Shown here: in pieces, positions 23,158 through 32,200 of the stretch | How the letters are laid out: every line of letters begins with the position of its first letter | Numbering within the stretch: position 1 is the stretch's first letter | Assembly: GCA_050942875.1 (NCBI GenBank) | Contig: JBMNOD010000035.1 | Location: 1 to 36,629 of the forward strand | Direction: 5' to 3' | DNA: 36,629 nucleotides | DNA from: JAAZAI01 sp050942875 | GTDB taxonomy: Bacteria; Verrucomicrobiota; Kiritimatiellia; RFP12; UBA3636 | Notes under the pieces: model-generated | What the model saw: the letters and a program-made list of their open reading frames with translations, nothing else | Databases searched by the model: none | What the model was told of the DNA's origin: nothing | Program-made: the position numbers and the translations under genes

Positions 23158-24310
23158 TGTTCTTCAGGACATTCGCCCCTCCGACACCCTCGCCATCACA
23201 GCCAAGGCGAAGAAGCTGGCCGCCGAGGGCTTTCGCGTTTGCAACTTCGCCGCTGGCGAGCCGGATTTCGACACGCCTCCGAGCATCAAGGATGCGGCGA
23301 TCGCTTCGCTCTCGCGCGGCGAGACGAAATACACGCCCGCCCGTGGTCTGCCGGCGCTCTGCAAGGCCATTGCCGAGAAACTGAAGCGGGAGAACGGCCT
23401 GGAATACGACGAGGCGAACGTCATTGTCGGCGGCGGCGCCAAAATGTCGCTCTCCACCGCCTTCATGGCGTTGCTCAACCCCGGGGACGAGGTCATCATC
23501 CCTGCGCCGTATTGGCTGAGCTACCCCGAGATGGTTCGCCTTGCCGGCGGCGTGCCGGTCTTCGTCAAGGGCGACGACCTCGCCGGCTTCCGAATCACGT
23601 CGGCCCAGCTTGAGGCTGCGATCACGCCGCGCACCGTCGCCGTGGTCGTCAACAGCCCGTCGAATCCCACCGGCCTCGTGTACAACGCCGACGAGCTTCG
23701 GCAGTTTGCCGAGATTTGCGTGAAGCACGATCTCTGGATCATCTCCGACGAAATCTACGAGCGCCTGGTCTATGGCAACGAGAAGCATGTCAGCGTCGCC
23801 TCGCTTTCGCCGGAGATCTTCCGCAAGACGATCACGATCAACGGCGTCTCGAAGGCCTACGCGATGACGGGCTGGCGCATCGGCTACGCCGCGGCCCCCG
23901 CCGAGGTCATCCGCGCGATGGAGACGGTGCAGAGCCATTCGGCGTCGGCTCCGGCCACGTTCGCCCAGTACGGCGCGCTCCATGCGCTGAAGGGCGTGGA
24001 GGACGAAATAAAGCCCATGCTCGCCGCCTTTGAGGCGCGCAACCAGCGCATTCACGAACTGATGTCCCAGATCGAGGGCGTGGTCTGCCGTCGGCCGATG
24101 GGCGCTTTCTACATTTTCCCCAATATCTCTGCGTTCCGCATGGACTCGCGTGAATTTGCCCGGCGCTTGATCGACGAGCGGCATGTCGCCGCCGTGCCGG
24201 GCTTCTCCTTCGGCGCGCCCGACAATCTTCGTTTCAGCTATGCCTGCAGCATGGAAGACATCGAAGAGGGGATGCGCCGCTTCACGGCGTTCTGCGAGAG
24301 TCTCGGCTAA
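23150..24310 (+). CDS. aspC: Aspartate aminotransferase-type PLP enzyme
   Basis: 386 residues of the class I aminotransferase subgroup Ib (AspC/AspB of thermophiles and Gram-positives). FAAGEPDFDTP, KYTPARGLPALCKAIA, NSPSNPTG (168-175), IISDEIYERLVYG with Asp200, and GVSKAYAMTGWRIGYAA with Schiff-base Lys235 and Arg243 are all present, as is the C-terminal substrate-binding Arg (NLRFSYA). It likely interconverts aspartate/2-oxoglutarate and oxaloacetate/glutamate. It overlaps ndk by 8 bases. It is only distantly similar to the aminotransferase at 343-1545. Confidence 0.92.
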   Translation: MNNVLQDIRPSDTLAITAKAKKLAAEGFRVCNFAAGEPDFDTPPSIKDAAIASLSRGETKYTPARGLPALCKAIAEKLKRENGLEYDEANVIVGGGAKMSLSTAFMALLNPGDEVIIPAPYWLSYPEMVRLAGGVPVFVKGDDLAGFRITSAQLEAAITPRTVAVVVNSPSNPTGLVYNADELRQFAEICVKHDLWIISDEIYERLVYGNEKHVSVASLSPEIFRKTITINGVSKAYAMTGWRIGYAAAPAEVIRAMETVQSHSASAPATFAQYGALHALKGVEDEIKPMLAAFEARNQRIHELMSQIEGVVCRRPMGAFYIFPNISAFRMDSREFARRLIDERHVAAVPGFSFGAPDNLRFSYACSMEDIEEGMRRFTAFCESLG

Positions 24311-24375
24311 ACGCCGTTCGTTCCCCCAGACACGGACGCCTTCACGGGCGCTCCGCCATCCCAACCCCCTTCGCC

Positions 24376-25674
24376 ATGTCCAAGTTTGTCATCGAGGGTG
24401 GCCTTCCGCTTTCCGGTCGCCACTACAGCCCTGGTAACAAGAATGCCGCGCTTCCCATGATCGCGGCGTCTCTGCTTGCCGATTCGCCCGTTGAAATCAC
24501 GAATGTTCCGCTCATCCGCGACGTCCGCGTCATGCTCGAGCTCGTTTCGGAGATTGGCGCAGGCGTGTCGCTCAATGAACAGGAACGCAAGGTCGTCATC
24601 GACCCGACGACGGCGAGCAAGACGTCGCTTTCCGAGAAGCTCTGCAGCCGGATCCGCACGTCCATTCTTTTCGCCGGCCCGCTCCTTGCCAAGGCCGGCG
24701 GCGTCGACCTCCCGCCGCCGGGTGGCGACGTGATTGGCCGCCGTCGGCTTGACACGCATTTCGAGGGGCTCCGCAACCTCGGCGCGACCGTTGACCATAC
24801 GCGGGTGCCTTATCGCTTTAGAACCCCGGCGGGGGGCTTGCATGGCACGAAGATGATTCTCGACGAAGCGAGCGTCACCGCGACCGAAAACATCGTCATG
24901 GCCGCCGTCTTGGCCAAGGGTCGCACCGAGATTTTCAATGCGGCATGCGAGCCGCATGTCCAGGACTTGTGCCGCATGCTGTGCAGCATGGGCGCCCGCA
25001 TTTCCGGCATTGGCACGAATCTGATCGTCATTGATGGCGTCGAGTCGCTCCATGGCGCGTCGATCCGCGTCAGTCCGGATTCGATCGAGGCCGCCAGCTT
25101 CATCGCCGCCGCCGCCGCCACGCATGGCAGCATCGTCATCGACGAAACGGTCGAGCAGGACTTTGAAATCCTCAAGCGCCCCTTTGCGCGCCTTGGCGTG
25201 GCGTGGACGCGCGATGCCGACGGCGTGCTCACCTTCGATTCGAGCGACGGCGAGCTGCGCATTGCCTCCGAGATGTCGGGCGCGATCGCGAAGATCGAGG
25301 ACGGCATCTGGCCGCAAACGCCCACCGACTTGCTCAGCGTGCTCATCGTGCTGGCGACGCAGGCCGACGGGATCGTGCTCTTCTTCGAGAAGATGTTCGA
25401 GAGCCGCCTGTATTTTGTGGACAACCTCATCAACATGGGGGCGCAGATCGTGCAGTGCGACCCGCATCGCGTCGTTGTCCGCGGCGTCTCCCGCTTGCGC
25501 GGATCCAAGCTCCTCAGCCCGGACATCCGCGCCGGCATGGCGTTGCTGGTGGCCGGCCTTTGCGCCGAGGGCGTCACCACGATCGCCAACGCCGAGAGCA
25601 TCGACCGCGGCTACGAGCCCGTCGAGAAGGCGCTCTCCGCGCTCGGCGCCAAGATCATCCGGCTTCCGGACTAG
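24376..25674 (+). CDS. murA: UDP-N-acetylglucosamine 1-carboxyvinyltransferase (Cys-to-Asp variant)
   Basis: 432 residues. N-terminal FVIEGGLPLSGRHYSPGNKNAALPMIAASLLADSPV contains the conserved KN pair; RTSILFAGPLLAKAG and IGRRRLDTHFEGLRNLGA follow. It transfers enolpyruvate from PEP to UDP-GlcNAc, the first committed step of peptidoglycan synthesis. The loop usually reading PGGC-IG is PGGDVIG here, so the residue equivalent to Cys115 is Asp118. Natural Asp variants (Mycobacterium, Chlamydia) are known to be active and fosfomycin-insensitive, so this organism is predicted to be intrinsically insensitive. No strong ribosome-binding site is seen. It lies 65 bases after the aminotransferase. Confidence 0.95.
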   Translation: MSKFVIEGGLPLSGRHYSPGNKNAALPMIAASLLADSPVEITNVPLIRDVRVMLELVSEIGAGVSLNEQERKVVIDPTTASKTSLSEKLCSRIRTSILFAGPLLAKAGGVDLPPPGGDVIGRRRLDTHFEGLRNLGATVDHTRVPYRFRTPAGGLHGTKMILDEASVTATENIVMAAVLAKGRTEIFNAACEPHVQDLCRMLCSMGARISGIGTNLIVIDGVESLHGASIRVSPDSIEAASFIAAAAATHGSIVIDETVEQDFEILKRPFARLGVAWTRDADGVLTFDSSDGELRIASEMSGAIAKIEDGIWPQTPTDLLSVLIVLATQADGIVLFFEKMFESRLYFVDNLINMGAQIVQCDPHRVVVRGVSRLRGSKLLSPDIRAGMALLVAGLCAEGVTTIANAESIDRGYEPVEKALSALGAKIIRLPD

Positions 25675-25716
25675 CCCCCCCTTCGCCCGTCAATTTTAGT
25701 CTTGTTTGCAAGTGCC

Positions 25717-26454
25717 ATGTCTGCCTATTCCTCTTCCCGTTCCTTTTCAAGTTCCCCCGATCCCGACGGCATCCTGCTGGTTGACAAGCCGGCGGGGATG
25801 ACGTCCCACGACGTCGTCAACGCCGTGCGCAAGATGTTCAAGATCAAGAAGGCCGGCCACGGCGGCACGCTCGACCCCTCCGCGACGGGCCTGCTTGTGC
25901 TGTTGCTTGGCAAGGGCACGAAGCTGGCTGATCGCGTCATGGGCGGCGACAAGGTCTACGAGGGCGTCATGCGCCTGGGCTTTTCCACGACGACGCAGGA
26001 CGCCGACGGCGAGCGCGTGTCGGGTTCCGATCCCTCGGGCGTGACGGAGGAGGCCTTGCGCGAGGCGACGGCCTCGCTGACGGGCGACATCTACCAGACG
26101 CCCCCGATGGTCTCCGCGTTGAAGAAGGACGGCGTGCCGCTTTACAAACTCGCCCGCAAGGGCGAGGTGGTGGAGCGCGAGCCTCGGCTGGTTCACATCT
26201 ATCGCTTCGACGTCGTTGAATTCGGGATTCCCGATTGCCGGATCCTTGTCAAATGCACGAAGGGGACTTACGTGCGGACGCTCTGCCACGACGTGGGCGA
26301 GAAGCTCGGCTGCGGCGCGCATCTGGCGTCGCTTCGCCGCACGGAATCCGGCAAGTTCACGGTCGACAAGGCCATTGCTTTCGAAGATCTCAAGACCCTG
26401 CCACGCGCCGACCTCCCCCGGCATGTGCTGCCGCTGCTTGCGGCGATGAATTGA
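25717..26454 (+). CDS. truB: tRNA pseudouridine-55 synthase
   Basis: 245 residues from ATG 25717; TTG at 25702 is an alternative that adds five residues. ILLVDKPAGMTSHDVVNAVRK and KKAGHGGTLDPSATGLLVLLLGKGTKL are the TruB signatures, with catalytic Asp53 in TLDP. KCTKGTYVRTLCHDVGEKLGCGAHL in the second half is also diagnostic. It converts U55 of the tRNA T-loop to pseudouridine. The usual neighbours (rbfA, infB, ribF) are not present; it ends the plus-strand group beginning at 20153. Confidence 0.95.
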   Translation: MSAYSSSRSFSSSPDPDGILLVDKPAGMTSHDVVNAVRKMFKIKKAGHGGTLDPSATGLLVLLLGKGTKLADRVMGGDKVYEGVMRLGFSTTTQDADGERVSGSDPSGVTEEALREATASLTGDIYQTPPMVSALKKDGVPLYKLARKGEVVEREPRLVHIYRFDVVEFGIPDCRILVKCTKGTYVRTLCHDVGEKLGCGAHLASLRRTESGKFTVDKAIAFEDLKTLPRADLPRHVLPLLAAMN

Positions 26455-26479
26455 ATCGCCCATTGTGGGCCGTGCCGGT

Positions 26480-26624
26480 CGTTCACGTACTCGTTCGCGT
26501 ACCCGTACAACACGAATTTCGTTCCCGTTCCCGATTCCCTGCGGGAAACTCACGCACTCCCGCATTCACGCACTCGCACCTCGTGAACGTGTACCGCTTC
26601 GCTGCGAGCGGGCACGGGTACGAG
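26480..26624. repeat. CGTTCACG-type dispersed element, copy 2
   Basis: Begins CGTTCACGTACTCGTTCGCG, continues with degenerate CGTxxx words, and holds the core ACCGCTTCGCTG (26593-26604), identical to that at 6600 and 33216. Confidence 0.65.
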
Positions 26625-26642
26625 CTTTGTCACAAACGTTCG

Positions 26643-26662
26643 TAGTGGCGCCGTGAGGCGCT
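26643..26662 (-). repeat. Single copy of the AGCGCCTCACGGCGCCACTA unit
   Basis: On the minus strand all 20 bases match the core of the 34-bp tandem array at 33875-34090. The unit can fold as GGCGCC-gtga-GGCGC(C). Confidence 0.85.
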
Positions 26663-26713
26663 AATTGTGGGCTCCAGTAGGTCTCCGCGGGCGAATGGGC
26701 GCAGGCGGCGAAA

Positions 26714-26731
26714 CGCGGCGGGGACGCCGCG
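26714..26731. repeat. CGCGGCG-ggga-CGCCGCG hairpin repeat
   Basis: Perfect 7-bp stem. Flanking bases are also shared with the copy at 14695-14712 (AAACG... before, GTC-C/T-ACTGCGCT after), and a shorter version occurs at 6822-6835. Confidence 0.75.
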
Positions 26732-26791
26732 TCCACTGCGCTGCGCAGAAATCAATGATCCGTCCGATCCGACTGATCCAATCCCCTGGCT

Positions 26792-26814
26792 CTAGCCGCT
26801 AGCCGCTAGCCGCT
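26792..26814. repeat. CTAGCCG heptamer cluster
   Basis: Three CTAGCCG units, without an adjacent four-helix-bundle gene, showing that the heptamer also spreads alone. Confidence 0.8.
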
Positions 26815-26875
26815 GAGATCTACAAAGTTCGCGACAAAGTTGCCGATGGCCTGAACTCCGCCTCCTGGATGCGGG

Positions 26876-28216
26876 CTAGACTGCGCCGTGGGCGAGCATG
26901 GCGTCGGCGACCTTGACGAAGCCGGCGATGTTGGCGCCGACCACGTAGTTGCCTGCGCTGCCGAACGTCTCGGCGTTCTGGTAGGCGTTGTCGTGGATGT
27001 CGGTCATGATGCCCTTGAGGCGGGCGTCGACTTCCTCGCCGCTCCAGGAGAGGCGGAGGGAGTTCTGGGACATTTCGAGACCGGACGTCGCGACGCCGCC
27101 GGCGTTGACCGCCTTGCCGGGGCCGAAGGGAATGCCGGCGCCGATGAATGCGGCGATGGCTTCCGGACGGCAGCCCATGTTGGAGACTTCGGCCACGGCC
27201 TTGACGCCGTTGGCGATGAGCTGCCTGGCATCGGCTTCGTTGAGTTCGTTTTGGCAGGCGCACGGCATGGCGATGTCGACGGGGACTTCCCACGGCTTGC
27301 GGCCCGGGATGAACGTGGCGCCGGCGAACTTCTGGGCGTAGGGGGCGACCACGTCGTTGTTCGACGCGCGAAGTTCGAGCATGTAGGCGATTTTCTCGTC
27401 GTCGAGGCCATTGGGATCGTGGACGTATCCGTCGGGGCCGGAGAGGGTGACGACCTTGGCGCCGAGCTGCGTGGCCTTCATGGCGGTGCCCCAGGCGACG
27501 TTGCCGAATCCCGAAATGGCCAGCGTCATGCCGTCGAGGGCCATGTTCTTCTTTTCAAGCATCTGCGAGAGGAAATAGACGGCGCCGAAGCCGGTCGCCT
27601 CCGGGCGGATGCGGGAGCCGCCCCACTGGAGCCCCTTGCCGGTGAGCACGCCGGTGAATTCGTTTTGGATGCGCTTGTACTGGCCGAACATGTAGCCGAC
27701 TTCGCGGGCGCCCACGCCGATGTCGCCGGCGGGAACGTCGGTGAACTGGCCGATGTACTTGCAAAGCTCCGTCATGAAGCTCTGGCAGAAGGCCATGACT
27801 TCGCGTTCGGACTTGCCTTTGGGGTCGAAGTCGGCGCCGCCCTTGCCGCCGCCCATGGGCAGCGTGGTGAGGCTGTTCTTGAAGGTCTGCTCGAAGCCGA
27901 GGAACTTCAGGATGCTGAGGTTCACGGAGGGGTGGAAGCGGATGCCGCCCTTGTAGGGGCCGATCGCGCTGTTGAACTGGACGCGGCAGCCGCGGTTGAC
28001 CTGGATCTTGCCCTTGTCGTCGACCCACGGCACGCGGAAGACGATCACGCGCTCGGGTTCGACGATGCGTTCGAGAATGCTGTTGGCCTGGTATTGGGGC
28101 CGGATCTTGAGGACGGGTTCGAGGGTCTCGACGACCTCGGTGACGGCCTGGACGAATTCGGGCTCGTGGCTGTTGCGGGCGGCGACTGCCGCGATGATGT
28201 CTTGGGTGTAGCTCAT
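26876..28216 (-). CDS. gdhA: NADP-type glutamate dehydrogenase
   Basis: 446 residues from ATG 28216 (AAGGGA 7 bases upstream), the usual length for the hexameric NADP-dependent group. NRGCRVQFNSAIGPYKGGIRFHPSVN, PMGGGKGGADFDPKG with catalytic Lys125, and TDVPAGDIGVGAREVGYM are the substrate-domain signatures; ISGFGNVAWGTA begins the Rossmann dinucleotide domain. It catalyses reductive amination of 2-oxoglutarate with ammonia. Earlier in-frame ATGs are inside the promoter region. It has its own promoter, so it is not simply a continuation of the TadB-like unit upstream. Confidence 0.95.
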   Translation of the reverse strand: MSYTQDIIAAVAARNSHEPEFVQAVTEVVETLEPVLKIRPQYQANSILERIVEPERVIVFRVPWVDDKGKIQVNRGCRVQFNSAIGPYKGGIRFHPSVNLSILKFLGFEQTFKNSLTTLPMGGGKGGADFDPKGKSEREVMAFCQSFMTELCKYIGQFTDVPAGDIGVGAREVGYMFGQYKRIQNEFTGVLTGKGLQWGGSRIRPEATGFGAVYFLSQMLEKKNMALDGMTLAISGFGNVAWGTAMKATQLGAKVVTLSGPDGYVHDPNGLDDEKIAYMLELRASNNDVVAPYAQKFAGATFIPGRKPWEVPVDIAMPCACQNELNEADARQLIANGVKAVAEVSNMGCRPEAIAAFIGAGIPFGPGKAVNAGGVATSGLEMSQNSLRLSWSGEEVDARLKGIMTDIHDNAYQNAETFGSAGNYVVGANIAGFVKVADAMLAHGAV

Positions 28217-28268
28217 GTGGATGTCCCTTGGAAAAGCGGTTGGATTTGAATTTGCCTTTAGCCGCGAA

Positions 28269-28297
28269 AGTGTAGCACCCGGCTCCGCAACGTGCAA
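28269..28297 (-). promoter_or_regulatory. Promoter of gdhA
   Basis: Minus strand TTGCAC (28292-28297), 17-base spacer, TACACT (28269-28274), with TGC immediately before the -10. The predicted leader is about 45 bases. Confidence 0.6.
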
Positions 28298-28310
28298 GGA
28301 AATGTTTTTG

Positions 28311-28344
28311 CAATCGTCCAGTCGGGAACGACTGGACGATTGCC
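28311..28344. repeat. Perfect 14-bp palindrome GCAATCGTCCAGTC / GACTGGACGATTGC
   Basis: A perfect 14-bp stem with a 6-base loop, between the TadB-like stop and the gdhA promoter. No U-tract on either strand. A related palindrome with the same GCAATCG-start lies at 33045-33076. Confidence 0.75.
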
Positions 28345-28387
28345 AGTGAGGAGCGAGGAGTTTTCGCTGGGGACGCCCCAGACCCCG

Positions 28388-29272
28388 CTAGATGTCGATG
28401 CGGATGATCTTGCGGATGGAAAGTGCGCCCAAGACGAGCAGAACGGCCACGAGGATCATCACGACGATGCCGGCGACCGAGTGGACGAAGGGCTGCATCA
28501 TGGCCGGTTGGATGAAGTTGAGGACGAAGCCGAGGGCGATCGGCATGATGCTGAGCACGATGCCTTGCAGGCGCCCTTGCGCGGTGAGGGTGCGGATGCG
28601 GTTCTCGATGCGCAGGCGTTCCTGGATCGTGTGGCTGATGTTGGCGAAGATTTCCGTGAGGTTGCCGCCCGTGCGTCGGGCGGTTTCGATCGAGAGGACG
28701 ACGAGCGTCAGGTCGTCGCTCCCGACGCGCTGGTCGAGGTTGCGCATCGCCTCCTGGAAGCTGACGCCCACGCGCGTCTGGTGCAGCAGGGTGGCGAATT
28801 CCTCGGCGATGGGGTTTTCGCCGTTTTCGACGACGTGCTCGATGGCCTGCATGATGCTGAAGCCGGATTTGAGCGCGTTGCCCATGTTGACGAGCGCGTC
28901 CACAAGCTGCACGTTGAAGCGTCGCCGGCGGCGGTTGCGGAGGATGACGAGAAGCTGGGCCGGCGCGAGCAGCATCAGCGCGCCGAGCAGGATCGCGATG
29001 GCGCCGCGGACGAGAATCGCCACGGCGGAGCCGGAAATGCCGCCAAGGCCGAGGAAGACGAGGATCGCGGTGAAAGCGGCGCAGATCCACCCGATCTCGG
29101 CAATGCGGCGCGGGGGGATGAAGAGAAAGATGTCTTCAAACTGGCGCGCCGTCTTCGACGAGTAGGTGCCGCTGTAGGCGTTCGCACCCGCGGCGAACGC
29201 CTGCAACGCCACGACCGTCAATCCGGCGAAGCAGATTCCCGTGAAAATTATGATCCAGGGCACAAGACTCAT
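28388..29272 (-). CDS. TadB-like type II secretion system F-domain membrane protein
   Basis: 294 residues from ATG 29272 (GAGG about 7 bases upstream); an upstream extension would overlap the next gene and is not homologous. One N-terminal helix (PWIIIFTGICFAGLTVVAL), two helices about 70-120, a basic cytoplasmic T2SS-F domain (RRRRRFNVQLVDALVNMGNALKSGFSIMQAIEHV...GVSFQEAMRNLDQRVGSDDLTLVVLSIETARRTGGNLTEIF), and two C-terminal helices. This is the TadB platform type of tight-adherence pili. No TadA ATPase, TadC, pilin or secretin is in the window. It follows the large beta-helix gene by 20 bases on the same strand and may be co-transcribed. Confidence 0.85.
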   Translation of the reverse strand: MSLVPWIIIFTGICFAGLTVVALQAFAAGANAYSGTYSSKTARQFEDIFLFIPPRRIAEIGWICAAFTAILVFLGLGGISGSAVAILVRGAIAILLGALMLLAPAQLLVILRNRRRRRFNVQLVDALVNMGNALKSGFSIMQAIEHVVENGENPIAEEFATLLHQTRVGVSFQEAMRNLDQRVGSDDLTLVVLSIETARRTGGNLTEIFANISHTIQERLRIENRIRTLTAQGRLQGIVLSIMPIALGFVLNFIQPAMMQPFVHSVAGIVVMILVAVLLVLGALSIRKIIRIDI

Positions 29273-29292
29273 GAGGTTGCCTCTGCAAAGGG

Positions 29293-32200
29293 TCAGCGGA
29301 CGATGAACATCGTGCCGCCGCTGGGAAAGGCTTTGACGGACGTGGGGGTGTAGAACAGCTTGATGTTGGAGGGCGCCGCCGAGAACGTTCCTTCGACGCC
29401 GTTTTCGGCGGTGAGGACGACGGTGGGCTCCACGAGGCGTCCGGCGATCTGGAATTCGCCGCCGAGCCGGGCCGTCCCCCAGACGGCGAGGGGCAGGGGA
29501 TTCGTTTCCAGGTCGGAGACGTCGAAACGAACCGCGCCGGCGACGTCGAGGTCGCGCTTCACCACGAGGCCGGAAGTGACGAGCGTGCCGCCCGCCTCGA
29601 TTTCGACGGAGCTGGGCAGGGCGCCTTGCACGCGGAGCGTCCCGGCTTCGACGACGGTCGGGTATTCGTAGGCGGAGGTGGTGGTGGTGAGCGTCCAGGT
29701 GCCTGAACCACGCTTCAGAACCGATCCGAACCGGCCCGGATTGATGCCGCCGTCGATGGCGCCGTTGCCGTCGCCATCGAGAATGAGCCGACAGGAAGCA
29801 TAGGCGGAGCCGACAGGCCACTCGCCGTTCAGGACAAGCGGGCCGACGCCGGAGGCCTTGAGCGCGCCGTCGCCGTGCAACGTGAAGCGGCGGTTGGAGA
29901 CGTGGCCTTCGACGTTGGTGCCGATGTATTCATAGGTGCAGCCGCCGCCGCAATGGATTTCGCCGTTGCCGTTTCGGCCTCGGCCGAGTGCGGAAGAGGC
30001 GCCCGCATTCGTGATGGATGTGAATTTCACGGTGCCTCCGCCGTAGGCGTGGGGGCCGTAGTAGTAGGAATTGTCGTCGTTCTCGAAAACGGTCGTGCCG
30101 GGGCCGACGACCGAGAACTCGTTGTCGTTGGTTTCCTCGAAGCGCACGGAAAGCCGGGTCGTGTAGTTGGTGCTCCAGTTCTGGATCACGATGCCGCCAT
30201 TGTAATTCTCCGGATTGATGCGGCTGGCGCCGTCGATGACGACGTCGCCGCCCACGTCGGCGGCGATCAGGATGCCGCCAACATTTTCGGCGCCGCATCG
30301 TTTGATGTTGACGGGGTCCGAGATCGTGAGCGTGGTCGGGCCTTCCGTTCCGGCGATGCGGATGCCGTTCGGCATGATCCCGTACCAAGGCGCGGTGATT
30401 TCCGTTTCGCCGGCGGGGATGTCCCAGATCACGCCCGGATCGAAGGTGGAGGAGAAGAGCGATTCCGGCATGGGGCCGACCGTGCCGTCGCTGTTGAGGT
30501 ACGCCCAGTTTTGTCCGTGGTTCCACGTGTAGTTGGGGCCGATGCCGCCAAAGGCGGCGTCGTTCGCCATGTTGGTGATGACGATCGAGGCGGTTCCACC
30601 GGCAGAGGCGCTGGTGCGGAAGTCGACCATGCGGTGGCGCTCCATGCCCGAGAGGGTTCCGATCCGGAGGGTGGCGTCCGCGCCGGTGGAAAGGGCTTCA
30701 AGCACGCTCAGCCCCCCGACGTGGATGTTCAGGGCGATGGAGTCGGGTTGGCATGTGGTTGTCTCGGTCGGATGGCCAAGCAGGCGCAGATGGCAGTCGG
30801 TCATGGCGAAGCCGTTGCCGGGGAACTTCGGCTCCATGTTTGTGCGATAGTCGAGATCGACGCTGCCGCCCGTGAACTGGGTGCCTCCGGTCCAGGCGAC
30901 GTTCGTCGCGGCCAAGGCGAGTCTGCCGGGGCCGGACCAGTGGAAATGCCGTCCGGAAGCATCCTCCGCGATCGCGCCTTCAAACCGGATTGCGCCGGGG
31001 CCGCCGAAGAACCTCGTGTTGTAGTCGTACCCGAGGACGACATCGCCGTTGAGCGTCGTTTCGTTTTCGCGGTCCGAGTTGATGAAAATCGGGGCCGTAG
31101 CGAAGCCGTATGAATAGTTGGAGAGTTTCGCCGACGTGGAATGGCCGTTGAAGTCGACGACGGACTGCAGCGCGCCATGGACGCCGCGCGTGGAGTCGCC
31201 AAAGGCGGTGTCGGACTCCATGATCGCGAGGAGGTAGCCGCCGAAGCGGATGCGGGTGGCATTGAAGTCGGTGCTGTCGAGCGTTTTCGCGGTGCCGCCG
31301 AGGTGGATGTGCTTGATGTCGCTGCCGCGGTGCTCGTAATCAACGTACTCGGGAAGCTCGCCGTCGTAGAAGAGCTCGGCGCCGTCGCACAGGATGATCG
31401 TGCCACGCGGGATCCGATTGGGGTGCAACATGGTTTGGTGGAGGTTTGCGCCCGGGAGTTTGTCGAGGACGATGGCGCCGAAGTTTTCCTGCAGGTAGCC
31501 TTCGGTCGGTTCGGCGGGGGGGGCGCCGAGGCAGCCGTCGTCGCAGAAAAAGACGTTGCCGACGTGGAAGTAAACGCTGCCGACGAAATCGTTGGCGGGA
31601 TTGCGGAAATGGATGTTGCCGGAGGAGTCGGAGTGAAAACCTCCCGATGCGCTGCCGCCGCTCACGACGCCGTCGAATTGGATGGTCATGGCGCCGTTGT
31701 TCATCTGGTTCCTGCCCGTTCCGTTGAAGGTGACGTTGTTCTCGATCGTCACCGTTGCGGATGCGCCGGATTGGGATGAAAGATTCTTGAGCGTGACCGG
31801 TGCGCCGGATACTGTGAAATCGCTCGTGCAGTCGGCGCCGAAGCAGAGGTCGTTGATGTTCAGCCCCGCGATGTCGAGGTCGGCGGGCGCATGGCAACCG
31901 GACGGTGTGTTGAGGACGATTTTTGCGATCTGGCCCGATGGCGCGATCTCGGTGTCCCAGTTCATGCCGTCGCTCCAGTTGTCGCTGACGAGGCCGAGCC
32001 AGGTGATCGTGCTGCCGTCCGGTGTCGTGAAGCTGCCGTTGCCGACGCTGGAGGTCGAACCGAGGTCGTTGATGGCGTAGAACGAATAGGAATAGGCGGT
32101 GTCGAGCGCGAGACCGGTCAGCGGGATCTCGAACGAGTCGCCTTGCACGAGCCCGTTGGTGTAGCACGTGGCGGGGGGCAGCGCATTGGTCGATGGGCCA

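Larger units (their letters stand above)
26455..26875. other. Repeat-filled intergenic region between truB and gdhA
   Basis: No gene is supported. From left to right: CGTTCACG-type element (26480-26624), a single copy of the 20-base palindromic unit (26643-26662, minus orientation), the CGCGGCG-ggga-CGCCGCG hairpin (26714-26731), GATCCGTCC-type short words (about 26756-26780), and a CTAGCCG cluster (26792-26814). The genes on either side converge; no U-tract terminator is seen. Confidence 0.7.

Noticed and set aside
28311..28344. Intrinsic terminator after the TadB-like gene
   Set aside because: The 14-bp stem is followed by A-rich, not U-rich, RNA in the direction of transcription.
29273..29821. 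N-terminal extension or separate gene upstream of the TadB-like protein
   Set aside because: It overlaps the end of the beta-helix gene on the same strand and is Arg-rich shadow sequence.
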